This document shows, one piece after another, positions 37,817-49,291 of a DNA stretch of 64,000 bases. Numbering within the stretch: the stretch's first letter is position 1; each line of letters starts with the position of its first letter. Source of the DNA: Quillaja saponaria (Eukaryota > Streptophyta > Magnoliopsida > Fabales > Quillajaceae); assembly GCA_029379385.1 (NCBI GenBank), contig CM055614.1, positions 434,001 through 498,000 on the forward strand, in the 5' to 3' direction. Below the pieces are notes generated by a model. The model was not told the origin of the DNA and did not search any database. It worked only from the letters and a program-made list of their open reading frames with translations. The position numbers were made by a program, and so were the translations under genes.

Positions 37817-39717
37817 GGGGATAGCTTCTTCTATGCATGTAACATGATAAAGTAGTGGTCGAAGATGTGACCTGCCAAGTAGGATATCCTTTGGTGATTC
37901 GCATTTCTTCTTCTATTTCAAAAGTTCTGACTTGATTAGAAATTGTACACGAGATAAGATGATAGATCACCGTTTCTCTTTGGAATTTCGTGTTCTTTCG
38001 AAAATGGCCATAACGTGGACGGTGGGTTTAAAATAATGATACTATCGATTTTTCACGTAGCCTGCAATTTTAGGAAGCTTCTCTTTGAATTGTATAGCTA
38101 TTGGTTAAATGCATCAAATCAGTTCTATTAATATTCCGGGTCATTTGTATACGGATCCAAACATGCGGATTGATTGGTAAACAGTTTGTATTGTTTTTTT
38201 ATGGCTCTAATACTATGTGCCTTCGACTTACGTCTTCATCTTTTCACTACGAGAATACGAGGTGGTCCGTCCGTCCATGTTTCTACAAACTATAATCTAA
38301 CCCCTCGTAACTCCAAACGGATCTACATTCTACATTCTAAAACAGAGACACGTCCAATAGTATAGTCTTCAAAAAGGAATAAGAGCTCCTTAACTGTCAT
38401 ACAACAATAGGCTTTAAACAAAACATAGTCATATATTCAAAAACAATAAAATTGGCGTCGCCCGGACTTGACTGACTTAATAATCTGCAGTTTATTTGTT
38501 TCCTTTCTTCGTCAATTAAATCATTTTGGTAAATTCTTGAATTTCTTCTCCTTTTTTCCGCTGAGTTTTTTATGTGTCACTAAAATTCGATCACAAAACT
38601 GAAGGTAATTTGGACTTTTCTCTCACTTCAATATCAACAAATTAATCTTGTGTTCATCTCCAACTTGGATGGAGGAAGATAAACAAAGAGAAAAGATAAA
38701 TATTGAACTGAAATGTGAGAAATTGGCAAAATGATAAAGTCAAAAACAATAGACTGACGTCGCTATTTATTAAGGGAACAAAGGGACGTCGAATGTTTAT
38801 TATAGTGATAAGACTTCAGCTCGAATTATACTTAGTTAGGGCCAGTTTAGTTTTGCTAGTTGAGTTTATAGAAAAATTAATTTTATCATAATTTATTTTT
38901 TGTTTGGTTATTTATTAAAAAAGTAATTTTAAATTGTAAGAATATTAAAAAAAAAATTAGAGTATTTTTGTTAAAAAAAATATAAAAATTATGTTTGCTA
39001 TAAGTGTGTTATGAAAAAGTTAGACATAAATAATTTTTGAAAAACAGACTAAAACTGCTTTAAGTGTTTGACCAAAAGTGTTTTTCAATTTTAACAAAAC
39101 ATCTATACTATATATAAAAGTGACTCAACAGTAGAAATTTTATATTTTTTAGAATATTTTTATGAGCTTTTTTTATTACATAATTATCATTTAGTTGTTA
39201 TTTTACTTCAAATATACTATTATTATTATTATTATTTTCTTTTTTTTCAAATTCTTCTCTATTTGAAGATCTATAGGATTGTAATAGCTTTAAGATTGTT
39301 GATTTCTTCTTTACTAATTATTCTCAATATTAATAAATTTATAATTTTTTAATAATTTTATGTCAATAATAATTTAAATTGATCTTTCTTATTGTTTTTT
39401 TTTTAATAAGTTTCCTAATAATCATAAATTAAGTTCATATCAAATTTATGAATTAATTTTTTTTAAAATTACTATGAATTAAAAAAAAATTAAGAGTATA
39501 GTTTTCATAATTATGATATTATTATTTTAAATTTTATTTTATAAAAATATTAATAATTATATGTCAATAGTAGTTAAAATTAAATTTCTTTAATTTTTTT
39601 TTGTTTGTTCAATATGTCTCCAATAATTATAATTTTTTTCAGTTCTTATTCATTTTATGAATTAAGAAAATTTTAAGAGAACGGTTTTCATATTATAATA
39701 TTATTCTTTATTCCAAC
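37817..39717. other. Intergenic, AT-rich repeats before the LINE
   Basis: PUX10-like 3' UTR, then from about 38830 A/T-rich repetitive DNA. Segments beginning ATGTCAATAATAATTTAAATT (39360) and ATGTCAATAGTAGTTAAAATT (39561) are diverged copies about 200 bp apart. A related piece lies beyond the LINE near 43208. Confidence 0.5.
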
Positions 39718-39771
39718 TTAGGAGTTATGTTTAATACTCAACTCAACTCAACTAAGCCTTAAAATCCCAAA

Positions 39772-40209
39772 CTAGTTGGGGTCGGCTATATGAATCCTTT
39801 TCCTCCATTCGCATCGATCCAAGACAAGATTTTCATTAATTCCTAGTACAGCCATATCTTTCTCGATGACTATCCCCCATGTAAGTTTCGGTCTCCCCTT
39901 TCCCCGTCTAACACCTGGCACCTGGACCATGTCACCTTGCTTAACTACTGCGTCCATTGGCCGACGTTGGATGTGTCCAAACCAACGTAGACGATTCTCC
40001 CTCATTTTCTCCTCAATAGGTGCTACTTCCACCTTTCTACGAATCTCCTCATTTCTTATTCTATCATTTCTTGTATGTCCTGTCATCCATCTTAACATTC
40101 TCATTTCGGCTACTCCCATCTTATGCGAATGTTGCTTCTTAACTGCCCAACATTCGGTACCATACAACATAGCTGGTCTCACTGCCGACTTATAAAATTT
40201 CCCTTTCAA
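39772..40209 (-). pseudogene. C-terminal fragment of the RTE LINE protein
   Basis: A 145-codon frame reading through YGTECWAVKK, MRMLRWMTGHTRNDRIRNE and LRWFGHIQRR, the conserved tail after the reverse transcriptase in RTE elements. It is separated from the main ORF by the frameshift and the stop at 40255-40257, not by an intron. Confidence 0.9.
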
Positions 40210-40381
40210 TCTATTCGGGATTTTAGGATCACATAAAACTCCCGAAGCACTCCGTCACTTCACCCACCATGCCTTAATCCTATGGTTTACATCATGCTCA
40301 ATTGCACCATCTTTTTGTATAAATGACCCTAAATACTTAAACACATCCTTGGTAGGGATTGTCTGACCGTCTAAAATTATA

Positions 40382-42796
40382 TCATTCGAGTCCTCCTCTA
40401 GTTTTACTGAAATTGCACTCCATATATTCAGTTTTTGTCCGACTCAATCTAAGGCCTTTAGATTCTAACGCGTTCCGCCACATTCCTAGTTTAGAATTTA
40501 AACCTTCCCTAGTTTCGTCTACCAACACAATATCATCGGCAAACAACATGCACCAAGGAGCCCTATCTTGGATATTATAGGTGAGTTCATCCATGACTAA
40601 CGCAAATAGGTAAGGACTTAAGGATGAACCTTGGTGAACACCTATCGTGATCGGGAACTCTCCAGTCATACCATCTACAGTCCGCACCCTAGTCAATACT
40701 CCTTCATACATATCTTTAATAACTTCTACATATTTAGTTGGGACCTTTTTCTTCTCGAGTACCCACCACAAGACTTGTTTTGGCACCTTATCATACGCTT
40801 TTTCTAGATCAATAAAGACCATGTGAAGATCCTTTTTCTTTTCTCTATATTTCTCCATTAATCTCCTAAGTAGAAAAATAGCCTCCATTGTAGATCTTCC
40901 AGGCATAAAGCCAAATTGATTCTCAGAAACTACAGTCTCATTCCTAAGCCTACGCTCAATCACTCTCTCCCACAGTTTCATTGTATGGCTAATAAGTTTT
41001 ATACCTCGATAATTCGAACAACTTTGAATATCTCCTTTATTCTTATAAATAGGGATTAATGTACTCTTCCTCCACTCATCTGGCATTTTCTTGGTTACTA
41101 AAATCTTGTTAAAAAGATTTGTAAGCCAAGTTACTCCAATATCTCCTAGGCATCTCCAAACTTCTATTGGAATATCATCTGGGCCCAAAGCCTTACCATT
41201 CTTCATCTTATGCATAGCTTCTTTAACCTCCTGAGCTCTAATCCGACGAACAAATCGCCGGTTCGTATCATTAAAGGTGACATCAAGGTCTCCAAAATCA
41301 CCCATTGACTCTTCATTAAATAAAGTATCGAAATAAGTTTGCCATCTCTCATTAATCTCATCTTCCTTAACTAAAACCCTATCAGCCTTATCCTTAATGC
41401 ACTTAATACGAATTAGGTCTTTAGTTCGTCTTTCCCTTTGCTTGGCAATCCTATAGATATCTTTCTCTCCATCCTTTGTTTCTAACTTTTGGTAAAGTCC
41501 TTTGCAAGCCTTGCCTCTGGCTTCCCTAACCGCTTTCTTAGCATCTTTCCTAGCTTGTCTAAAACATTTATAATTATCTTCATTTCTACACTTGTGTAAT
41601 CTTTTATAACACTCTTTTTTAGCTTTAATAGCTTGTTGAACTTCTTCATTCCACCACCATGTCTCCTTAGTCGGAGGTCCACGTCCTCTACTTTCTCCTA
41701 ACACCTCTCTAGCTGTATTCCTGATAGGACTCGCCATCTCATCCCAAATCATGTTAGGCCCACCCTCCACCCTCCAAGGATCACACTGTAACATTTTATC
41801 TTTAAAAAGAGTCATCTTCCCTCCATTCAAATTCCACCATCTAGTCTTAATACACTTATTACTTCTATACTTTTGCTTCCGCCACTTAACGCCAACATCC
41901 ACAACCATAAGTTTATGCTGGGACACTAAACACTCGCCGGGTAAAACCTTACAATCCTTACAAACAGCTCTATCAACCTTTCTAGTCATAACAAAATCTA
42001 TTTGGCTCTTATTCGGCCCGCTACTAAAGGTGATTAAGTGCGACTCTCGTTTCTTAAAGAACGTGTTAGCTAAAATCAGGTCATACGCAACTGCAAAATC
42101 TAAAATAGACTCTCCACCCTCATTCTTAATGCCATAACCATATCCTCCATGTACGCGCTCAAAGCCCTCATTAGTACTTCCTATATGACCATTCAAATCA
42201 GCACCAATAAACAATTTCTCACCTTAGGGTACTCCTTGAACTATCTCCTCTAAATCTTCCCAAAAAGCCTTCTTAGTAGATTCATCCAATCCTATTTGGG
42301 GAGCATAGGCGCTAATAATATTAAATGTCTCCTCGTCTATCATCAATTTTACTAAAATTATTCTATCACTTTTCCTCTTGATTTCTACAACCTCGTCCTT
42401 CAAATTTCCATCAACAATAATCGCCACTCCATTCCTATTTCTAGTCTTACCGGTATACCACATCTTGAATCCTGTTATCTCTATCTCTCTAGCCTTTTCT
42501 CCTACCCACTTAGTTTCTTGCAAACAAGCAATATTAATCCTCCTTCTACTCATAGTATCTACAAGCTCTCTCAATTTACCAGTAAGAGTCCCTATGTTCC
42601 AAGTAGCTACGCGAATCTTACCCTGGACTAGCTTCTTTACCCGCACCCGCCCTTGATGCGAGAACCCTTGCTCATTTTGCACCACACCCGGGCGCTGATG
42701 TGGCGCGCCACTAAGGATGTGACGACCCAGCCCTTGCTCATTTCTCACTACACCCGGGATCCGATGCAGCGCGTCGCTAAGAGGGTTACGCCCCAA
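40382..42796 (-). pseudogene. RTE LINE endonuclease-reverse transcriptase, broken
   Basis: The endonuclease part shows ATWNIGTLTGK and CLQETKW; the reverse transcriptase shows the YRGIKLISH region, [11 protein letters not shown] and the catalytic FADD box (about 40531-40543). The two parts are separated only by one in-frame stop (TAA, 42224-42226) where neighbouring residues align without a gap; CAA to TAA is the likely change. Further on, the frame shifts by one base between about 40385 and 40400, and a TGA lies at 40255-40257 in the downstream frame. So at least three lesions make it non-functional. RTE proteins nick DNA and copy their RNA into the break. Confidence 0.93.
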
Positions 42797-43005
42797 CGAA
42801 TACTAGGTAGGATTCATCATCATAGGGTTTGACTAGTTTTACGCTGGCCGTCAACCTATCGCAACCCTCCTCCTTTATCCGGGCTTGGGACCGGCAGAGT
42901 AACCTCTGGCGGAGTTAGGAGTTATGTTTAATATATTTATGAATTTATTTTATTTTATTTTTGTTAAATTTATCTATTTGTTAATGAGTATAAAAATAGT
43001 TTAGT

Positions 43006-43102
43006 ATCACCGAGAGCTTAGCTCAAGCGGTTGATATTTATCCTCCACCCCTACTTTTGTGTTCGAGCACTTCTAATACACAAAAAAAAAAAAAAAAAAA
43101 AA
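43006..43102 (+). mobile_element. Short tRNA-derived SINE
   Basis: About 97 bp. An A-box-like TAGCTCAAGCGG (43019-43030) and a B-box-like GTTCGAGCAC (43061-43070) are correctly ordered and about 30 bp apart, followed by a poly-A tail. A 14-bp duplication AAAAATAGTTTAGT flanks it at 42992-43005 and 43103-43116. These are the marks of an RNA polymerase III transcribed SINE inserted by LINE machinery. It lies 73 bp beyond the RTE LINE's target duplication. Confidence 0.85.
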
Positions 43103-43116
43103 AAAAATAGTTTAGT

Positions 43117-44161
43117 TAAAGAAATTTTATTTTCTTCAATATCTTATGAGTATATATTATTACATAAATACGTTTTAGTTGTTATTTTGTTTTAAATAAA
43201 TTATTTATCAATAACTATATATCAATAATAATTAAGACCGAATTTCTTAATTTCTTAATTTTTTTTATTTAAAAAATAAAAAATAATTATAATATTAAAA
43301 ATTAAATATTTCAAAAAAAAAAAAGCTATTATAAATTAAAATAAATATAAAGAATAAATTTTTTATGATTATTTCCATCTTTAAAATTTTTACAAAAAAT
43401 ATATTTTTGCATTAAATTTTGTTATCTTTAAAATATTATTTTTTATTAATTAATGATATATATCTTAGTTATTGATATATATATATATATATATCATAAT
43501 AATTTATTTTGTTATACGAGGGTGAGACTTATAATTAATATCCGTTACATTGTAAGTAATTGTCTTTCAGGACAATCCACGCGCCATTTATATCAGCGTG
43601 GGCATTACAGTTCTAGAAGAAGTGAGTTGTTGTTTCATTATAGATTCCTACACCGTCTTAAACTGGGGCTTCTTCCGTCTCTTCTCTTCTCCTGTATATA
43701 TAATAATAATCCGTAAAATCCATAACTGCTTCTTTCCAATCTCCCTTCCAAATCATCGGCTTTTCTCTTCTAGGGTTTTGTATATAATCCGTAATAATTT
43801 CCTGTCGTCGTCGTCGTTTTTGTTTATGCAAAAGATGCTGATAATATTATGGGTGAGTCTAGGATTGGTATAAGGATGTGGAGCTTTATTGGTAAGCGAA
43901 AATTTGGTATGGAGTTGGAATCTTCTGATATGTGGTTTGTTGGATGCCGATTCCGGTTCCGGTTCCGATCGGCATTCGATTCGTATTCGGTTGCTTGCGA
44001 GGCATTTTCTGAACAGGTTTGTCTTCGTCACATTCCGATCGGTGTCAAAATCAAATTGCTTTGATAGGGTTTTCTGATTTCTCTCTAAAAATAGAAAAGA
44101 AAGGATAAGGAGTTCGAACTCTTCTGGTTATTGAGGGGTTTTGTTTGTCGTCATTTTCGCT
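43117..44161. other. AT-rich repeat, then WNK promoter and leader
   Basis: A/T-rich to about 43560, then GC-richer DNA that looks like the WNK leader. A 15-codon ORF begins at 43826 and a 71-codon ORF occupies 43849-44064, upstream of the main ATG. The GTGAGT at 43854 could also be a leader intron donor, so whether these ORFs are in the mature mRNA is undecided. Confidence 0.45.
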
Positions 44162-47100
44162 ATGTATTCCGGCGAATGTATGTTGGTGGCCAAGTCCGAG
44201 ACGGAGGATGGTGACATTGAGGAGAAAGATCCAACAGGACGATATATGCGGGTACCACGATTTCTGTCTTTATGCATTGCTATTACAAATATATTTATTT
44301 GAAATCATAAACCTATACTCTTTGCTTTTAGCAACCAAACACTAGGGTAGTACAAATTAATTGGTAAGAAAGTTAACTTTAGTACTAGTTGCTTGTGGTC
44401 TGTGGATATATGTTTTGAGTTTTGAAAGCCTTTATTGGAGAGGTTCTTAGTTATAATTTGTTTGGTCACACCTAAATAAGATAGGTATGAGTTTGTGATT
44501 GAGAGATTGTGCAATTCTTCTTAAGATTATTGGATTTTTTATTTATTTATTCAGGTATCTGTTTCAACGAGTGGTCCATTGTGCATCTCCTCGAATTTTA
44601 AGCAAACTAGTAGTTTAGGGCTCGTGCCTGTATTCTAAATATCTAACAATAAATTGAGCTATCTGTTATGTCCTCTACAATAGACACATCCATATAGAAG
44701 AATATCCGAAACTTAATATAATCACAGGTTTTTATTTGAATAAGTGTCTGATGTAATTTTGAAAACTGAAACTTGACGAGTATATATTTTCTAAAGGAAA
44801 AGAAGTATACAAGCACGTATGTGCTAGCTCTAGTGATGTTTTTAAATTGCATTTGCTTTATATTCATTGATATAATCTTTGTTTCTTTTGTTGTTACATG
44901 TCCAGTATGGTGAAATGCTGGGGAAAGGAGCATTCAAAACTGTGTATGGCTCTGAGACCTATATTCTTCTGACTTTCTTGTTTGTGGTTATAGTACTTAG
45001 ACTTAAAATTTGATAATTTTTTAAAATCGAAAGCTTTTGTTTTATTTTTTCTCTAATTCGTATGCACCTCGCATTGGCTCTTATTGTAGATATAAGGCAT
45101 TTGATGAAGTTGATGGGATAGAAGTTGCCTGGAACCAAGTGAACATTGAGGATGTTTTGCAATCACCCCAACAGTTGGAACGATTATACACTGAGGTTCA
45201 TCTGCTCAAGTCATTGAAACATGAGAATATAATGAGGTTCTATAACTCTTGGGTGGACGATAAAAGTAAGACTATCAACATGATAACTGAATTATTCACT
45301 TCTGGCAGTTTGAGGCAGTAAGTTTATCATCAACTGTTTTATTTTATTCTTTTTCTTTTCTCTTCAGTCTGTCTTACTTGGGTTTTGCATGCATTCATAT
45401 GCTTCATGATTAAAATGGGAGCAGATACCGAAATAAGCACAAGAATGTCGATATGAAAGCCATCAAGAACTGGGCAAGGCAGATTCTTCGAGGCCTATGC
45501 TATCTGCATAGTCACAATCCACCCATAATCCATAGAGATTTGAAATGCGATAATATCTTTGTTAATGGTAATAATGGAGAAGTCAAAATTGGAGATCTTG
45601 GGTTAGCAATCGTCATGCAGCAGCCTACTGCCCGAAGTGTTATTGGTATTTTTATGTTTTTTTTTTATTGTCAAAGTATTGACTTTGATTAAACTGCATC
45701 TTTGAAGTTTTGGTGTTTTATGGTCTCTTTTTCTTCTTCTTTGGGGCAGGCACTCCTGAATTCATGGCCCCAGAGCTCTATGAAGAGGAATACAATGAAC
45801 TTGTTGACATATATTCTTTTGGGATGTGTATGTTAGAAATGGTCACCTGTGAGTACCCGTATAGCGAATGCAAAAATCCAGCACAGATATATAAGAAAGT
45901 TACTTCTGTAAGTTTATAGTTACTTGGAAGTTGGAACTCAGTAGATATGTCAAGCTATATGTTTGTTTTTCTTTATTTTATACTGATCAATGAATTTGTT
46001 GCCAGGGTATAAAGCCTGCTTCCCTTGGTAAAGTGAATGACCCTAAAGTGAAGCAGTTCATAGAGAATTGCCTAGTTCCTGGCTCTATGAGATTGCCTGC
46101 AACTGAACTTCTGAAGGATCCATTTCTTGCGACTGAAAATGTTAAGGAGATCAATCACAGCACTCTGCCGCCACCCAATCCCATTCCTAAATTGGTGAAT
46201 GCACCACGGCCTGATTCTTGTCCCATGGACATTGATGCTAACTACAATTGGATTTCAGTTGGCTCCTCCATGAAAAGCATTGAAGAAACCTCTCAGTTCT
46301 CCGGTCTTGATTTACAGAGGGTTACTAAGAATAATGAATTTAGGCTAAGAGGGGAGAAAAGTTATGATAATACTATTTCTTTGACCTTGCGCATTGCTGA
46401 TGCACATGGTAAGTAAAGTTCTTACATATGTACTTTCTTTTGGTAATTCTGTGATCTAAGTAATTGTTTTTCTTTTGTTCTGTTTTTGATAATAGATCGA
46501 GCAAGGAATATTCATTTTGCATTCTATCTTGATACTGATACTGCAATTTCAATTGCGGAGGAGATGGTTGAACAACTGGATCTGTCAAATGAAGATGTGG
46601 CTGTCATTGCTGAGTTGATAGACAATATAATTGTGAAGTTTGTACCCAGATGGAAATCTTCCTATCAAATTTCTTCGTGTGGAGCAGATAATTTGTATGG
46701 CCATTTGCCTGTAGTTTGGAATGGTGAATCATCACCAAGATGCCATTGGCCGCAACAGCCGGCTGAATTTAATGCCCAGTCAGTTGTCAAGGAACATGTT
46801 CACTCACAGTTGGCAGGCGAGGAGTATCAAGACAATCAAGAATCTGTTATCTCAGATATATCTGCTGAATATGGGATTACCTCAGATGTCAAAACTTCTG
46901 GACCTGCTTATTTTAGTTTTGGTGAATGCTGTAATGGATCCAATGACTATGAATTCAATTCATATATTGGAATCTATGATCAAGATGATCACAAGGAGAA
47001 GGATGAAGCTAATATCAGTGATTCTGCTATGAATGAGTCGACAAAGAACTCTGCAGTCTCCTGTACTGATTCATGTTGTAATGTGTCAAAAAAATTTGAC

Positions 47101-47277
47101 ATGTCAAGCATCTGTTCTCTCTCTCTAGCCGACAGGTATAATGAGTTGAAGTTGGAGCTCGACGCAATTGATACACAGTTCCGCCAATGCTTTCGTGAAC
47201 TCTTGAGGATGAGGGAGGAAGCAATAGAAAACGCCAGAAAGAAATGGTTAACAAAGAAGAAAATTCAAGTTATATGA
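44162..47277 (+). CDS. WNK: WNK (with-no-lysine) serine/threonine kinase
   Basis: Seven exons give 639 residues: 44162-44251, 44906-44943, 45090-45317, 45425-45645, 45750-45907, 46006-46408, 46496-47277. The kinase domain starts at about residue 31. The glycine loop GKGAFKTVY carries Lys41, and the usual strand-3 lysine is replaced by Asn58 (GIEVAWNQ), the defining WNK feature. Also present: HRDLKCDN (155-162), DLG instead of DFG (176-178), and GTPEFMAPE. After the kinase domain come an OSR1-C-like region (SLTLRIAD...[14 protein letters not shown]) and a C-terminal coiled coil ([26 protein letters not shown]). Plant WNKs act in flowering time, osmotic and sugar/G-protein signalling. The short N-terminus is typical of plant forms. 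It is convergent with the Yippee gene. Confidence 0.95.
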
Positions 47278-48080
47278 TGATGCATTAGAATGAACTTCCT
47301 TGCTAGGATTTTAGCTTTTTTTTTTCTTTTTCTTTTTTTACTTCTAGTTGTAATTGATTGATTCTTCTTTCCTTGTGACTGTGAGTTGCAGGATTAAATC
47401 ATTCATTACTTGATTTTTTCTTAGTATATGAATTGTATGTTGAAAACTGATTGGCTACAACGTAGTATATATTGCATGATGATGATGGCAACTATTATTG
47501 TCTTCTTGGCACACAAATTAATTATTAAAGCAGGTCTCTTCTTGAAGCTTGTTTTGATAGAATATACATGTTTTCAAAATGACTTCAAGTAATGAAGTAA
47601 CACAAGAACAATATCCTCCTCAATCATCTACAAGTACTACAACATTGTGCTTTCCACTTCACGGATTACAAATAATATACTTTAAATTACTATTGCTGGT
47701 GAGACCAGTGCATCAAGCACCATTGTTTCCAGCAAAGAAGATTGAAAAAAGGAAATGCTAGAATATTCCACAATATTTACAGTTTATCAGAAAAACAAAT
47801 AATCTTCTAGTTTTTTCCAACATCAGACATACTTCTCCTTAGGTTCCAAACTTCAAATTCTGGCTAATATCAATTTTATGATTGTGAGAACTATTAACAA
47901 TTTATTAGAAGAATAAATTATCTCCAATACAAATACCCACACAGAAGGCAGGAGAATGCAAAGCAAGGAACAATAAATGAATTCTATTCCAATGCTGATA
48001 ATTTTCCGCACAAGGTGAAAACCTAGAAGCACCCATACACTTACAGAGCAGTAAGGCAATAATCAGAAACTTTTCAGGTA
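47278..48080. other. 3' regions of convergent WNK and Yippee genes
   Basis: Shared terminator region; polyadenylation signals of both genes are expected here. No gene recognised. Confidence 0.5.
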
Positions 48081-48654
48081 CTACCAGTTTTCCTTGACTA
48101 TCTTAGACTTCTCAAGTATGTACTTCCCTTCTTTGTATTTCTGTGTTTCCTCGTAGGCTCGTTCATACTTCCAGCCGAGCACTTCACGGCAGTCACAACA
48201 GTAGACATCAGCAACTGTGTGGAGACCAGTCATGAGCTGCCTGTCTTCTTTAGGCCCTACCATAATGTTCATAGCATGGGAGAACAGAAAGGCTCGACCA
48301 TTTCTTCCCTAAAATTAGTTCAGGCAAATATAGGAACAAACATAAACAACGATAATCTGTTTCACGTGCAATAATTGACCAAATATACTCATAGAATAGC
48401 AGCTTTCTTTTGTAATTGGAACAAGCAATTGACAGAAGTTAAAAATTCTTTTATCCTGAAGATGTAATTAATTTAACTTGTTTTAATGTCATCGTGAAGA
48501 GAAGCTCATTGTTTTAATGTCTATAGAAACTCAATACAAATTGGGTAATTGAGTTATTCACCTGAAAAGCTTTTGAAATAACATCATCATGAACAGCAAC
48601 ATCGTTTCTGCAATTACAGCAGCTGTACAACCTTGGACCAATCAACTCCGCCAT
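48081..48654 (-). CDS. Yippee-like zinc-binding protein
   Basis: Two coding exons, 48562-48654 and 48081-48308, give 106 residues, the usual family length. The Yippee fold is shown by two CxxC pairs (Cys12/Cys15 in YSCCNC and Cys68/Cys71 in YCCDC), the intervening [14 protein letters not shown] motif, and [22 protein letters not shown] at the end. Yippee proteins are small, highly conserved zinc proteins. In animals and yeast they occur with ubiquitin-ligase (GID) subunits or in nuclear roles; the plant role is poorly known. The leader appears to run upstream to about 49280 and probably contains introns. A fold-back MULE-type element sits directly upstream. Confidence 0.95.
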
Positions 48655-49291
48655 CAAAGATTATTACCAAACTGACCAGCTTGTTGCTGCCCTATACTTA
48701 GATCCCCTGGAAAATGGTATACAATTTAACAGTCACATTCCAGAACAATTTGAAAGTGGTATAATAATAGTACAAGTTAACTAGCTGCAATTTGGAGAAA
48801 GAAACCTGTGGAATGAATAACAAATGATAACAAATGCAAATATATATATATAGATAGATTAATTAAATAATTGACCAGAAAGAAAGATATAAGAGCAGAT
48901 TTACACACAGAGGATTGCAGTCAGAACATTTAAAAAAAACGAAAACACTAAATTAAAAAACTATACTCTCACCGGGAGAAAAGTGAAGTAAAAGTGTAAA
49001 ACCCAGGTGGATCTTGAATGCAACTTAACAAATTGAAACCCAATTTCATATAAATTTATCAACTTCTTGCTTGAAGATTGTGAATTGTGCCCTGAAATAA
49101 ACAATCGGATCGGTGACCATATGACTTGCTCATCAAATGAAACTTACAACTGTAAATTAACAGAATTTCCCAAGGGTTGGTGTTTGCAGATGATTGCTCT
49201 GTTTCCTATCAACTGTTTTCGGAAGGAGGAGTTTTAGGGTTCTCCGCTGCCTGACTTGTGTCAGTCCATGACTTCTCTGCTCTCCATTCTC
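48655..49291. other. Yippee gene leader and proximal promoter
   Basis: Non-coding. The stretch AGGGTTCTCCGCTGCCTGAC (49238-49257), read on the minus strand, looks like the start of a leader (AACCCTAAAACTCC). The TE begins at once beyond it. Confidence 0.4.

Larger units (their letters stand above)
39737..42914 (-). mobile_element. Full-length RTE-type LINE (non-LTR retrotransposon)
   Basis: 3,178 bp, transcribed on the minus strand. It is bounded by a perfect 19-bp target duplication TTAGGAGTTATGTTTAATA at 39718-39736 and 42915-42933. The 5' end (minus strand) starts CTCCGCCAGAGGTTACTCTG. The 3' end has a GTTGAGTTGAGTTGAGT tail, as in plant RTE elements, instead of poly-A. It encodes an AP-type endonuclease (42796-42224), a reverse transcriptase (42214-40382) and a C-terminal part (40209-39772). 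In other plant genomes the endonuclease part is often mislabelled 'craniofacial development protein 2-like'. It sits in the AT-rich repeat block between the PUX10-like and WNK genes. Confidence 0.95.

Noticed and set aside
38838..39095. Possible hAT-type MITE starting GGGCCAGTTTAGTTTTGC
   Set aside because: No convincing complementary terminus or 8-bp duplication was found; probably a decayed fragment.
43011..43070. A functional tRNA gene
   Set aside because: A- and B-box-like motifs are present, but there is no full cloverleaf or acceptor stem, and a poly-A tail and target duplication mark it as a SINE.
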